From: Filomicrobium sp.
GTDB lineage: Bacteria; Pseudomonadota; Alphaproteobacteria; Rhizobiales; Hyphomicrobiaceae
Assembly (NCBI GenBank): GCA_021775655.1
Contig: JAJFHK010000151.1
Location: 1-7,629 of the forward strand
Length of the DNA stretch: 7,629 nucleotides
Direction of reading: 5' to 3'
The notes under the pieces: generated by a model
Seen by the model: the letters and a program-made list of their open reading frames with translations, nothing else
Told to the model about the DNA's origin: nothing
Databases searched by the model: none
Made by a program: the position numbers and the translations under genes
Shown here: piece after piece, positions 1 through 5,875 of the stretch
Layout: the number at the start of each line of letters is the position of its first letter
How positions within the stretch are numbered: position 1 is the first letter of the stretch

Positions 1-154
1 AAGGCACAGCCGAGCATGGGCATCTGAAGCGTCAACGATAAAAGCGCGGCTGCGGGCAATCATACCGGCGCGGATGCTGCGAAGCTGTGGGCATCCCGTC
101 CAACACGACTTTAGGGCGTGTTGGCACAAAGATGGCGCTCAGAAAAAAAGCCCT
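1..154. other. Left-edge stretch with no confident gene
   Basis: No reading frame here is convincing. On the minus strand an ATG at 63 opens a frame that runs off the left edge and begins MIARSRAFIVDASDAHARL. It could be the start of the next gene, but it has no clear Shine-Dalgarno sequence and no recognisable motif, and only 21 codons are visible. A plus-strand frame open from base 2 to about 490 runs antisense through the end of the DUF882 gene and looks like a shadow. The supportable contents are a palindromic repeat copy (101-127) and a weak terminator-like element (143-168), both listed separately. Confidence 0.4.
100..127. repeat. Solitary copy of the 27-nt palindromic repeat
   Basis: Eight-base arms CCAACACG (100-107) and CGTGTTGG (117-124) are perfect reverse complements around a 9-nt loop. 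This is the best-preserved member of the family found as four tandem copies at 5876-6015. The core (101-127) matches the copy at 5911-5937 at 20 of 27 positions and the copy at 5989-6015 at 21 of 27. It lies about 30 nt past the stop codon of the DUF882 gene and has no adjacent T-run on either strand, so it is not a standard intrinsic terminator. It may be a dispersed extragenic palindrome or a protein binding site. Confidence 0.75.
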
Positions 155-168
155 TCATCGCATCGAAG
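143..168 (-). terminator. Weak candidate intrinsic terminator of the DUF882 gene
   Basis: Read on the minus strand, a 5-bp stem (CTTCG/TGAAG, one G-U pair) spans the stop codon. GGC and then seven T residues (149 to 143) follow. The T-run is good but the stem is short and 3 nt away from it, so termination may be inefficient. The palindrome at 100-124 lies just beyond and could act as a second 3' barrier. Confidence 0.35.
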
Positions 169-1786
169 TGCGTACGCTCCGGCTGGCAAGACCACTGTCG
201 CTGTTGCCTGTCGTTTGCAAAACAGCCGGGTTGATCGCCGTGCCCGTAAAATGTTGCGTCCAGAGCGCTTCGGCAACCTTCTGCGTAGCAGTGAACCGCA
301 TCGGCAGAGTGACGCTTTCCTCGTCCAGAAGATCGAGCGTCGCCAGGACATCTGGATGCTGCATTGTTGCAAGAGCCGGATCGTCAGGCGAAGACGAAGC
401 CGTCATCAGTGGGGCCAGTGGGAACGGACGATAAAACAGTTCGTCGGGGTGTTCCTCGTCGAAAGCTGGTGCGGAGACGAATCCGTTTGACCAGCCCGCC
501 ATTTCTGCATCAGCAATCGGTTTTGGAATAGAAGTGCCATTTCCTTGGCGCTGACCAGCGACGCCTAGCCTGGATTCGCTTGCCCTGCCGGTTGTTGTAC
601 TGTCTTCGGCTGCGTCCGCCTCAAGCAATGCTGCAACTGTCTGTTCGGGCGGTGATTTCTTATTGACAGGCTGCTGCTGAGGATCGGCATCGCGAGGGGG
701 CGAACCGGTAAGCCATGAGCCACCGAGCGAAGCAAGCGCAAAGAGGCTGGCGAGTTGCTGGCGGTCATCATTCGCGCCAGCTGCAACCGCTGGCTTTGCT
801 TGACGCGTAACAGGCTGCGGTGCAGGCGGTGCGATTGGAGCCAGCGATGCAACTCGCAATTCAGCCGGCACTGGTTCGCGAACGATGGGCGGCGGCAGCT
901 TGGCCACGAGATCTACATGCGGGCGCACTTTCGCGCCCCACCCGCTGGCAACTAGTGTCGGCTTCGGCGCGGATGGAGCTTTGCGGTATTCATGGAATTG
1001 AGCGATCTGGACGGCAAGTTGCTTGTGCCTGGCCCGGGCCTTCTTGACGTCAGCTTTCGTAATCCTGCGACCGTCAGAGGGCACATGGCGCGACTTTCCA
1101 TTCGGGAACAGAAGTGCCAGTTCGTACCGCGGCATACGCGGCCAATGGCGCGTGCGGCCGGAATCGATATGGATGAAGGGCAGTGCCGAAGTCGGGTAGT
1201 ATCCAACCCCTCCCCGCTCGCGGATGAGTGCCGAGTAACGCAGCCGCTTCAGCGGCACGTCAGGGAACTGGATGTCCATCGCCTTGCCAAGTAAATGCTG
1301 GCTCTTTTTGGCCTGGCCGCCACGCGTCTTGCGCAGCATCCTGTTGGTCTTTGAGGAACGATATCCAGAGATGACGTGGGTCGGCACCTGCGTGCCCAGT
1401 TCGGCGCGGATCTCCCACAGGAGGTCGATCAGCGTTGGGTCCATTTTCGTTGGCTCGTCCTCGCGCCAGTCGCGCAACAGCCAATTTATCTTCTTCATGG
1501 CGTCCGGCAGGCGTTTGCCGTCACGCATGTAGACGACATCCAGCGTTTCTTTGGTGTGGATGTTGTAGAGCGCGATGCGCCGTTCACCGTCGCGGCCTGC
1601 GCTCAGGTGTCCCACGCCGAAATAGGCGAAAAATGCCAGACCGAGCAACAGAAGGCCCAAAAGCCCGGCGGCTCTATGAAAGAGTCCGATTTGCAAAGTC
1701 CACCCGTCGAAAGCGCTTATCTCATCCCGCCGTCCCGGATCTTCCGAAGGAAAATTCGGCCCCCTCCAGGACGGTGCTATCTTCAT
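155..1786 (-). CDS. DUF882 / YcbK(MepK)-like peptidase M15 with membrane anchor and long disordered tail
   Basis: This 543-residue protein is probably a zinc-dependent peptidoglycan peptidase of the DUF882 (Peptidase_M15_2) family; E. coli YcbK/MepK cuts murein cross-links. Residues 1-35 are cytoplasmic-like, and a hydrophobic segment at about 38-60 should anchor it in the inner membrane with the rest periplasmic; no twin-arginine signal is seen. The catalytic domain spans about 68-215. It has SGYRS at 140-144, SQHLLGKAMD at 162-171 (ligands H164 and D171) and HID at 206-208 (third ligand H206), so the M15 zinc site is complete. Residues 270-543 are Pro/Ala/Ser-rich, apparently disordered, and unlike any domain I know. 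E. coli YcbK has only about 180 residues, so this is a long C-terminal extension. The start is backed by GGAA (1792-1795) 5 nt before the ATG. It lies 274 bp downstream of the transpeptidase gene on the same strand, as ycbK follows ycbB in E. coli. The exact bond cleaved cannot be told from sequence. Confidence 0.92.
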   Translation of the reverse strand: MKIAPSWRGPNFPSEDPGRRDEISAFDGWTLQIGLFHRAAGLLGLLLLGLAFFAYFGVGHLSAGRDGERRIALYNIHTKETLDVVYMRDGKRLPDAMKKINWLLRDWREDEPTKMDPTLIDLLWEIRAELGTQVPTHVISGYRSSKTNRMLRKTRGGQAKKSQHLLGKAMDIQFPDVPLKRLRYSALIRERGGVGYYPTSALPFIHIDSGRTRHWPRMPRYELALLFPNGKSRHVPSDGRRITKADVKKARARHKQLAVQIAQFHEYRKAPSAPKPTLVASGWGAKVRPHVDLVAKLPPPIVREPVPAELRVASLAPIAPPAPQPVTRQAKPAVAAGANDDRQQLASLFALASLGGSWLTGSPPRDADPQQQPVNKKSPPEQTVAALLEADAAEDSTTTGRASESRLGVAGQRQGNGTSIPKPIADAEMAGWSNGFVSAPAFDEEHPDELFYRPFPLAPLMTASSSPDDPALATMQHPDVLATLDLLDEESVTLPMRFTATQKVAEALWTQHFTGTAINPAVLQTTGNSDSGLASRSVRTSMR

Positions 1787-1820
1787 TCACGTTCCGTTAG
1801 GAATATCAGAAAGCCCTTAA

Positions 1821-1834
1821 CGTCACGTGTGACG
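1821..1834. promoter_or_regulatory. Perfect 6-2-6 inverted repeat upstream of the DUF882 gene
   Basis: CGTCAC (1821-1826) and GTGACG (1829-1834) are perfect reverse complements separated by GT. The dyad begins 35 bp upstream of the DUF882 start codon, where a repressor or activator could act. It overlaps the shared octamer CTTAACGT (1816-1823). The binding protein is unknown and operator function is inferred only from symmetry and position. Confidence 0.45.
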
Positions 1835-1991
1835 AAGAATATGCCAGCTCTATGGGGCACGAACGTGGCGGAGAAATGCTGCAGCCTGGTACAATTCTCA
1901 GCCCGGGCCGCCCTCAGTGCCTGTGTGACCTAGATGGAATCGTTCTGCCGCGGCGTATTTGGTTTGAGCTCAGGTGGACCGGCGAAATGCG

Positions 1992-2033
1992 CCAGATCAT
2001 TCTGGATGCTGGCGGGCATCCAAGTCGCCCGCC
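1992..2033 (-). terminator. Paired GC-rich hairpins after the transpeptidase gene
   Basis: GGCGGGC (2011-2017) and GCCCGCC (2027-2033) form a 7-bp all-GC stem around a 9-nt loop, 27 nt past the transpeptidase stop codon. A second, tighter hairpin, CCAGA-TCAT-TCTGG (1992-2005), follows. Neither has a T-run, so this is a candidate transcript 3' end, pause or stabilising structure rather than a classical intrinsic terminator. If it is effective, the DUF882 gene needs its own promoter. Confidence 0.45.
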
Positions 2034-2060
2034 GTGATACAGACGCTCGGTTGCCCAGCC

Positions 2061-3836
2061 CTAGAAACCGAAGGCCTGCTTGAACAGATCCGAGATCGGG
2101 TCGTCGTAATACTTCTTCACGACAAGACGCGATCTGTCGATCTTGACGGGGGCAAGATGATCGCGGCCCTTGTGGATTTCACCCCAGCGGCCGGCGAGCG
2201 CCAGATTGATGCGCTTTTCGTGACCGTAGATGTCCCGGAATGCCGTAACCGTACCGTCCTCATCGGCAGTTGCCGTGAAGTACGTGACATGTACTGGCAC
2301 GGGCTTATCTAGCTTGATGTTGTTGTTGTCCGGGCCGGTCTTGACCGTACGGTTCACCTGATCGAGATCCCAACCCTTGTCATGTTTCAAAACCGCTTCA
2401 GCCAGTTTCAGCGGGTTTCGCACGCGCATGCAACCATGTGAGAACGTCCGCTGCTTCGTTTTGAAGAGATGCTTTGTCGGCGTGTCGTGCATGTAGACCA
2501 GGTGCTTGTTGGGGAACAGGAACTTCACCTTGCCCAGCACGTTGCCGCCGCCCGGCGGCTGGTAGACGTGGAATTTGCGGATGTCGGCCGTGCTCCAGTC
2601 GATGGTACTGGGATCGACATTCCGGCCATTGTATTGGAGTTTCAGATTATGGCGCCGCAAATGGTTTCCGCCGCGGGCAACTGAAGGTAGGATTTCATTG
2701 ACCTTGATCGAGTTCGGTACGCCCCAGAACGGATGGAAGACGACCGTTTCCATCGAGTCAGAAAATACAGGTGTTTGCTTATCGATAAGGCCGGTGATGA
2801 TCCGCTCTTCGTGGAGGATGTCACCGTCGCGGTAAACGCGGACCTTGTACTCAGGGATATTGGAGTTGACGTAGAAGTCGCCAAGGTCCTCTGGCATCCA
2901 CCGCCATTGCTCCATGTTGGCGATAATCTTGTCTTCGGACAATTCGGCTGAATCACCATTGAGCGTGGCACGCGTGTTATTACCGACCACGCCGTCGACC
3001 GAAAGGCCTTCGCTTTTCTGGAACTCCTTGACGGCGGCAAGAACCGCTTTGTCGAACTCCTCAAGGTCTTCGGAACCACCTTCGTCCTCTAACAGGGGCA
3101 CAACATCAAGCCGCTCGCGCAACAACACGACATCAGGATGCTTTTTGCCGAGGCTCAGCAGAGGTCCAGGCGTTGGTAGCCGGACGATTTTCTCACCTTC
3201 ACTTGTCGTGCCCGGATCACGCAATTTCAACAATGCCTTTCGCAGCAACTTGAATTGAGTGTGCTGCGGATTGAGCCGGCGCAGGTATTCGTCTGCTTCG
3301 TCGGCTTCCGAGATTTCAATCATAACCACGGTTGGCTCTTTGAGCGGCGGCTTGCGGTCAAGATAGGAACTAAGCTGCTGTGCGGGCTCAGGTATGCGTC
3401 CGCCACGCGCGTGACTAGCGTATCTCAGAACCGCGAGAGAAAGAGCAATCTCCGCCTTTGCCAAATCACCAGGTGTCGCGCCGTCATTGACGTTGATCCC
3501 GCTAAGGTCGAAGGCCCTGGCATCGAGCCCCCAGTCGTCGGCCCGCGCGATCTCCGCAGCAACGGCCTTTGCCGGCAGATTGAGTTTTTCGGCGTTGACC
3601 CAAACCGGCTTACTTTCGCGCCCGGAATAAAAGCTGACGAGTGCCTCGACATCCGACTTTTCAGCTTTGGCCGCCGGACCCTCGCGATTGATCAGCATCC
3701 TGCGTGCCTGAATGCCAACCGCTTCTTCAGCGGTAATGAGCCGCTCGGGCGCATCGGGCTCGATCGCAGCGGCCGACCCTCCAGGAGCAACAACAGCAAG
3801 TCCAAGGATCAGACAGAGTCCGCGAAATTCGCGCAT
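2061..3836 (-). CDS. YcbB/LdtD-type L,D-transpeptidase, exported
   Basis: This 591-residue periplasmic enzyme is expected to form 3-3 mDAP-mDAP cross-links in peptidoglycan, or to join proteins to mDAP. Residues 1-24 look like a signal peptide (MREF, a hydrophobic run, then GGSAAA before IEP). Residues about 60-160 match the YcbB scaffold domain (FYSGRESKPVWV, then LRYASHARGGRIPEP). About 228-293 is a PG_binding_1-like domain (FDKAVLAAVKEFQ, DGVVGNNTRATL). The YkuD catalytic domain covers about 325-480, with a YcbB-type capping insertion around 383-413. The catalytic motif is complete: H450, then S466-H467-G468-C469 followed by MRV, with C469 as nucleophile. Length is close to E. coli YcbB (about 615). 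An upstream ATG at 3917 would put 27 residues before the signal peptide; I prefer 3836 because GGAGGT (3846-3841) lies 4 nt ahead of it. The YcbK-like peptidase gene follows on the same strand. Confidence 0.94.
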   Translation of the reverse strand: MREFRGLCLILGLAVVAPGGSAAAIEPDAPERLITAEEAVGIQARRMLINREGPAAKAEKSDVEALVSFYSGRESKPVWVNAEKLNLPAKAVAAEIARADDWGLDARAFDLSGINVNDGATPGDLAKAEIALSLAVLRYASHARGGRIPEPAQQLSSYLDRKPPLKEPTVVMIEISEADEADEYLRRLNPQHTQFKLLRKALLKLRDPGTTSEGEKIVRLPTPGPLLSLGKKHPDVVLLRERLDVVPLLEDEGGSEDLEEFDKAVLAAVKEFQKSEGLSVDGVVGNNTRATLNGDSAELSEDKIIANMEQWRWMPEDLGDFYVNSNIPEYKVRVYRDGDILHEERIITGLIDKQTPVFSDSMETVVFHPFWGVPNSIKVNEILPSVARGGNHLRRHNLKLQYNGRNVDPSTIDWSTADIRKFHVYQPPGGGNVLGKVKFLFPNKHLVYMHDTPTKHLFKTKQRTFSHGCMRVRNPLKLAEAVLKHDKGWDLDQVNRTVKTGPDNNNIKLDKPVPVHVTYFTATADEDGTVTAFRDIYGHEKRINLALAGRWGEIHKGRDHLAPVKIDRSRLVVKKYYDDPISDLFKQAFGF

Positions 3837-3840
3837 CACC

Positions 3841-3846
3841 ACCTCC
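3841..3846 (-). promoter_or_regulatory. Ribosome binding site fixing the transpeptidase start
   Basis: The minus strand reads GGAGGT here, followed by GGTG and the ATG at 3836. This near-perfect Shine-Dalgarno sequence, followed at once by a signal peptide, decides the start against the in-frame ATGs at 3917 and 3854. Confidence 0.85.
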
Positions 3847-3850
3847 AAAT

Positions 3851-3886
3851 GCATGTTCAGAAAGAGAGTATGTGGCCCGAACATGC
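3851..3886. promoter_or_regulatory. 8-bp dyad next to the transpeptidase ribosome binding site
   Basis: GCATGTTC (3851-3858) and GAACATGC (3879-3886) are perfect reverse complements separated by 20 nt. In RNA the hairpin would end 4 nt before the Shine-Dalgarno sequence at 3846-3841. In DNA it could be a split operator. It does not match the alphaproteobacterial LexA pattern (direct GTTC or GAAC repeats spaced by 7). Confidence 0.45.
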
Positions 3887-3968
3887 AGCCAAACAAATAC
3901 CTGGCAATCGACCGCACTCCCCCGAATCGCGATCAAATCCCCAAGCTTCGCGCCTAACGTAGTCAACC

Positions 3969-3985
3969 AGCGCAAGCATTGCCAG
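3969..3985 (-). promoter_or_regulatory. Weak sigma-54-like promoter candidate for the transpeptidase gene
   Basis: The minus strand has CTGGCAA followed by a GC with exactly ten bases between the GG and the GC, the invariant spacing of -24/-12 promoters. The -24 half (TGGCA) is good. The -12 half reads GCGCT instead of TTGCT, which is a serious departure. The neighbouring gene encodes a sigma-54 activator, which makes the site worth recording but does not prove it. Confidence 0.22.
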
Positions 3986-4090
3986 CCAACGAAGCGTGAA
4001 GCCGAACTCCACGAACAACTTGCTGATCGGTGTGGCGAAAATGCAAATCATTCTGGTGGAAACCGAGGCAAATCGAGGCTTTAAGGCCAA

Positions 4091-4146
4091 TTCGGTTTGC
4101 CAAAAGGGCCCGGAGCATCAGCACCGGACCCTTCTGGCAAACCGAA
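4091..4146. terminator. Long hairpin downstream of the response regulator gene
   Basis: TTCGGTTTGCCA (4091-4102) pairs perfectly with 4135-4146. After one mismatch AAGGG (4104-4108) pairs with CCCTT (4129-4133), and after another CCGG (4110-4113) pairs with CCGG (4124-4127), leaving a 10-nt loop. That makes 21 base pairs in 23 positions. It begins 41 nt after the regulator stop codon on the minus strand. No T-run follows on either strand, so it may be a Rho-assisted end, an RNA-stabilising structure or an extragenic palindrome. The structure is clear; the role is inferred. Confidence 0.65.
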
Positions 4147-4160
4147 AGTGAAGGACTTTC
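4144..4160. repeat. Small hairpin overlapping the large one
   Basis: GAAAGT (4144-4149) and ACTTTC (4155-4160) form a 6-bp stem around a 5-nt loop. It shares three bases with the large hairpin at 4091-4146, so the two cannot both be fully formed in one RNA. It lies between the regulator stop codon and the large hairpin. Confidence 0.4.
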
Positions 4161-4186
4161 GGGGGTAATTTCATTCAAAATTGAGA

Positions 4187-5680
4187 TCAATGCGGCCGTG
4201 GTTCGAGGCCGTACTCCTGCATTTTTCGGTAAAGCGTCGAGCGACCGATTTTCAGCCGCTTGGCGACTTCCGTCATATGGCCGCGATAACGCCCGAGCGC
4301 CAGGCGGATCATGTCGGCTTCGATCTCGTCGAGCGGCCGGATGTCGCCTTCCGTATCGATTGCAGGAATGCCTAGCGACCCCGATTTGACTTCGACGGTG
4401 CGCGGCACGGTGGCCTCTGCGCCAAGCAGCGCGGGACCGGTGTAGGCAGGTTGCTTTTGTAACTGCGAGGGAGCTGCAGGAAGTTCCGCCTTGAAGCCTT
4501 CAACGTGGGCAGCGATCTGCGGGAATTCATTGACGGTCAATTCCGGACCGTCTGACAGGACAACAGCACGGAACACAGCGTTCTCAAGCTGGCGCACATT
4601 GCCGGGCCAGGAGTACGCGGACAAAAGCCGTGCGGCATCGCTCGAAAGCCCGACGACGCGCTTACCCTCTTCGGCTGCAAATCGGGCCAGGAAGTGATTT
4701 GCCAGATCCGGCACATCTTCGATGCGCTCGCGCAGCGGCGGCACCCAGATTGGGAAAACGTTCAGGCGATAATATAGGTCTTCGCGGAACTTACCTTCCT
4801 TGACCAGTTCGATCATGTCCTTGTTCGTCGCGGAAATCAGACGGAAATCAACTTTGGTCGGCTTCTTCGATCCAACCGCGTCAACCTCGCCCTCCTGTAG
4901 AGCGCGCAACAGCTTGACCTGCAGATCGAGCGGTAGTTCACCGATTTCGTCGAGGAACAGCGTTCCTCCGTCGGCTTCCTGGAATTTACCGATACGTTTC
5001 TCGGTGGCCCCGGTGAACGAGCCCGTTTCGTGACCGAACAGAATCGACTCCACGAGGTTTTCAGGAATTGCACCGCAATTGACGGTGATGAACGGTTTGC
5101 CGGCACGATCTGATTCACCCTGGATAGCGCGTGCGATCAACTCCTTGCCAACACCCGACTCGCCTTCGATGAGGACCGGGATATTGGATGTTGCGCCGCG
5201 TCGTCCCAGCTCGATGACGCGCTTCATGGCGTCCTCGCGCAAGATAAGATCGTCAAAGGTCAGTTTGCCTTCGACCTTCTTCTTGATGCGCTTGATTTCG
5301 CCGGTGAGTTCTTCAAGGCGCAACGCGCTCTTGATCGTAACTTCCAGGCGTTCCGGGCTGACAGGCTTGACGACAAAGTCGATAGCGCCTTCGCGCATCG
5401 CTCCGATGGCCGAGTCGATCGAACCGTGCGCGGTTTGCACGATGATCGGTGGCGATTCGGGTTTGCCATTGAGGGTGGAGAGAACTTCCATGCCGTCGAC
5501 ACCGGGCATGACAAGATCGAGAAGAACGAGGGAAATTGCCGGGCCATCGCCCTGAAGGATCGAAAGGGCCTGCTCACCAGAGCCGGCCGTTTTGGTGTCA
5601 TAGCCGAACCGCTTGATTACCTCTTCGAGGATGCGGCGTTGGGCAGGATCGTCATCGACGATTAGAACGCGTTGGGCCAT
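4187..5680 (-). CDS. Sigma-54-dependent NtrC-family response regulator
   Basis: This 497-residue protein has the three NtrC-family domains in order. The receiver (about 1-120) has acidic residues D9-D11, phosphoacceptor D55 in LLDLVMPG, T83 and K105. The AAA+ ATPase (about 140-375) has Walker A GESGVGKE at 173-180, the sigma-54 contact loop GSFTGA at 220-225, Walker B LFLDEIGE at 241-248, [11 protein letters not shown] at 299-309 and [10 protein letters not shown] at 358-367. A Pro/Ala-rich linker (about 395-445) leads to a Fis-type helix-turn-helix (about 453-492). The sigma-54 loop is GSFTGA rather than GAFTGA, a change that keeps the key F and T. The frame is open to an ATG at 5848, but those 56 extra residues resemble nothing and the receiver begins right after MAQ, so I start at 5680; the ribosome binding site there is weak. 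No histidine kinase is in the window, so its partner and targets are unknown. It diverges from pepF and precedes the two wall genes. Confidence 0.94.
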   Translation of the reverse strand: MAQRVLIVDDDPAQRRILEEVIKRFGYDTKTAGSGEQALSILQGDGPAISLVLLDLVMPGVDGMEVLSTLNGKPESPPIIVQTAHGSIDSAIGAMREGAIDFVVKPVSPERLEVTIKSALRLEELTGEIKRIKKKVEGKLTFDDLILREDAMKRVIELGRRGATSNIPVLIEGESGVGKELIARAIQGESDRAGKPFITVNCGAIPENLVESILFGHETGSFTGATEKRIGKFQEADGGTLFLDEIGELPLDLQVKLLRALQEGEVDAVGSKKPTKVDFRLISATNKDMIELVKEGKFREDLYYRLNVFPIWVPPLRERIEDVPDLANHFLARFAAEEGKRVVGLSSDAARLLSAYSWPGNVRQLENAVFRAVVLSDGPELTVNEFPQIAAHVEGFKAELPAAPSQLQKQPAYTGPALLGAEATVPRTVEVKSGSLGIPAIDTEGDIRPLDEIEADMIRLALGRYRGHMTEVAKRLKIGRSTLYRKMQEYGLEPRPH

Positions 5681-5737
5681 TTGGGCACTCGTACTCAACT
5701 CAAAACTAACACAAGGCCGCAAACGAAACACACGATG

Positions 5738-5755
5738 CTTAACGTAGCCTAACGT
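5738..5755 (-). promoter_or_regulatory. Tandem octamer pair in the regulator leader
   Basis: CTTAACGT (5738-5745) and CCTAACGT (5748-5755) are direct repeats exactly 10 bp apart, one helical turn, and lie 58-75 bp upstream of the regulator start codon. The same octamer, CYTAACGT, occurs once in the leader of each of the other two minus-strand genes (3953-3960 and 1816-1823). The TTAA/TAAC content recalls the CtrA box, but the spacing is one base short of TTAA-N7-TTAAC. The binding protein is unknown. Confidence 0.4.
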
Positions 5756-5875
5756 GCAATCCAGACTCCGGACATCCGTTGCGCGGCAACTCAACTTGAG
5801 ACAAACAGTGCCCGACAAGGGTAAACAACTGGTGTCCAAAAGACCCAACGTGAGGAGAAGTGTTCGATTTTAGCC

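Larger units (their letters stand above)
1787..2060. other. Intergenic region between transpeptidase and DUF882 genes
   Basis: These 274 bases separate two co-oriented minus-strand genes. The transpeptidase-proximal end holds two hairpins (1992-2005 and 2011-2033) that could end or stabilise that transcript. The DUF882-proximal end holds the octamer CTTAACGT (1816-1823) and a perfect dyad (1821-1834). A promoter for the DUF882 gene is likely here, but I cannot identify convincing -35/-10 hexamers. Plus-strand frames that enter this stretch have no ribosome binding site or recognisable product. Confidence 0.55.
3837..4186. other. Intergenic region and long leader of the transpeptidase gene
   Basis: These 350 bases lie between the regulator stop and the transpeptidase start. 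Reading along the minus strand they hold the large hairpin after the regulator (4091-4146), a weak sigma-54-like site (3969-3985), the octamer CCTAACGT (3953-3960), an 8-bp dyad (3851-3886) and the ribosome binding site (3841-3846). A 77-codon minus-strand frame (4090-3857) has no ribosome binding site, no recognisable motif and ends inside the dyad, so I do not call it a gene. Confidence 0.6.

Noticed and set aside
74..490. 138-codon plus-strand frame
   Set aside because: It is antisense to the end of the DUF882 gene, is Arg/Ser-rich as shadow frames often are, has no ribosome binding site and passes through a noncoding palindrome.
1376..1933. 185-codon plus-strand frame
   Set aside because: It is antisense to the conserved DUF882 domain, which contains the recognisable zinc motifs, and has no recognisable motif of its own.
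3837..3917. Transpeptidase start at 3917 or 3854
   Set aside because: Either start would bury the signal peptide behind extra residues, and the near-perfect GGAGGT points to the ATG at 3836.
3255..3962. 235-codon plus-strand frame opposite the transpeptidase
   Set aside because: The minus strand carries an unmistakable YcbB-type protein here, and the plus frame shows no motif or ribosome binding site.
3857..4090. 77-codon minus-strand frame in the transpeptidase leader
   Set aside because: It has no ribosome binding site and no motif, starts inside the arm region of the large hairpin and ends inside the dyad at 3851-3886.
5739..5753. CtrA binding box in front of the regulator gene
   Set aside because: The half-sites TTAAC and CTAAC are 10 bp apart rather than the 11 of TTAA-N7-TTAAC, and the second begins with C. 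It is recorded only as part of the octamer finding.
5681..5848. 56-residue N-terminal extension of the response regulator from the ATG at 5848
   Set aside because: The extra residues resemble no domain, and the receiver fold starts immediately after the ATG at 5680. The extension covers DNA with regulatory-looking motifs.
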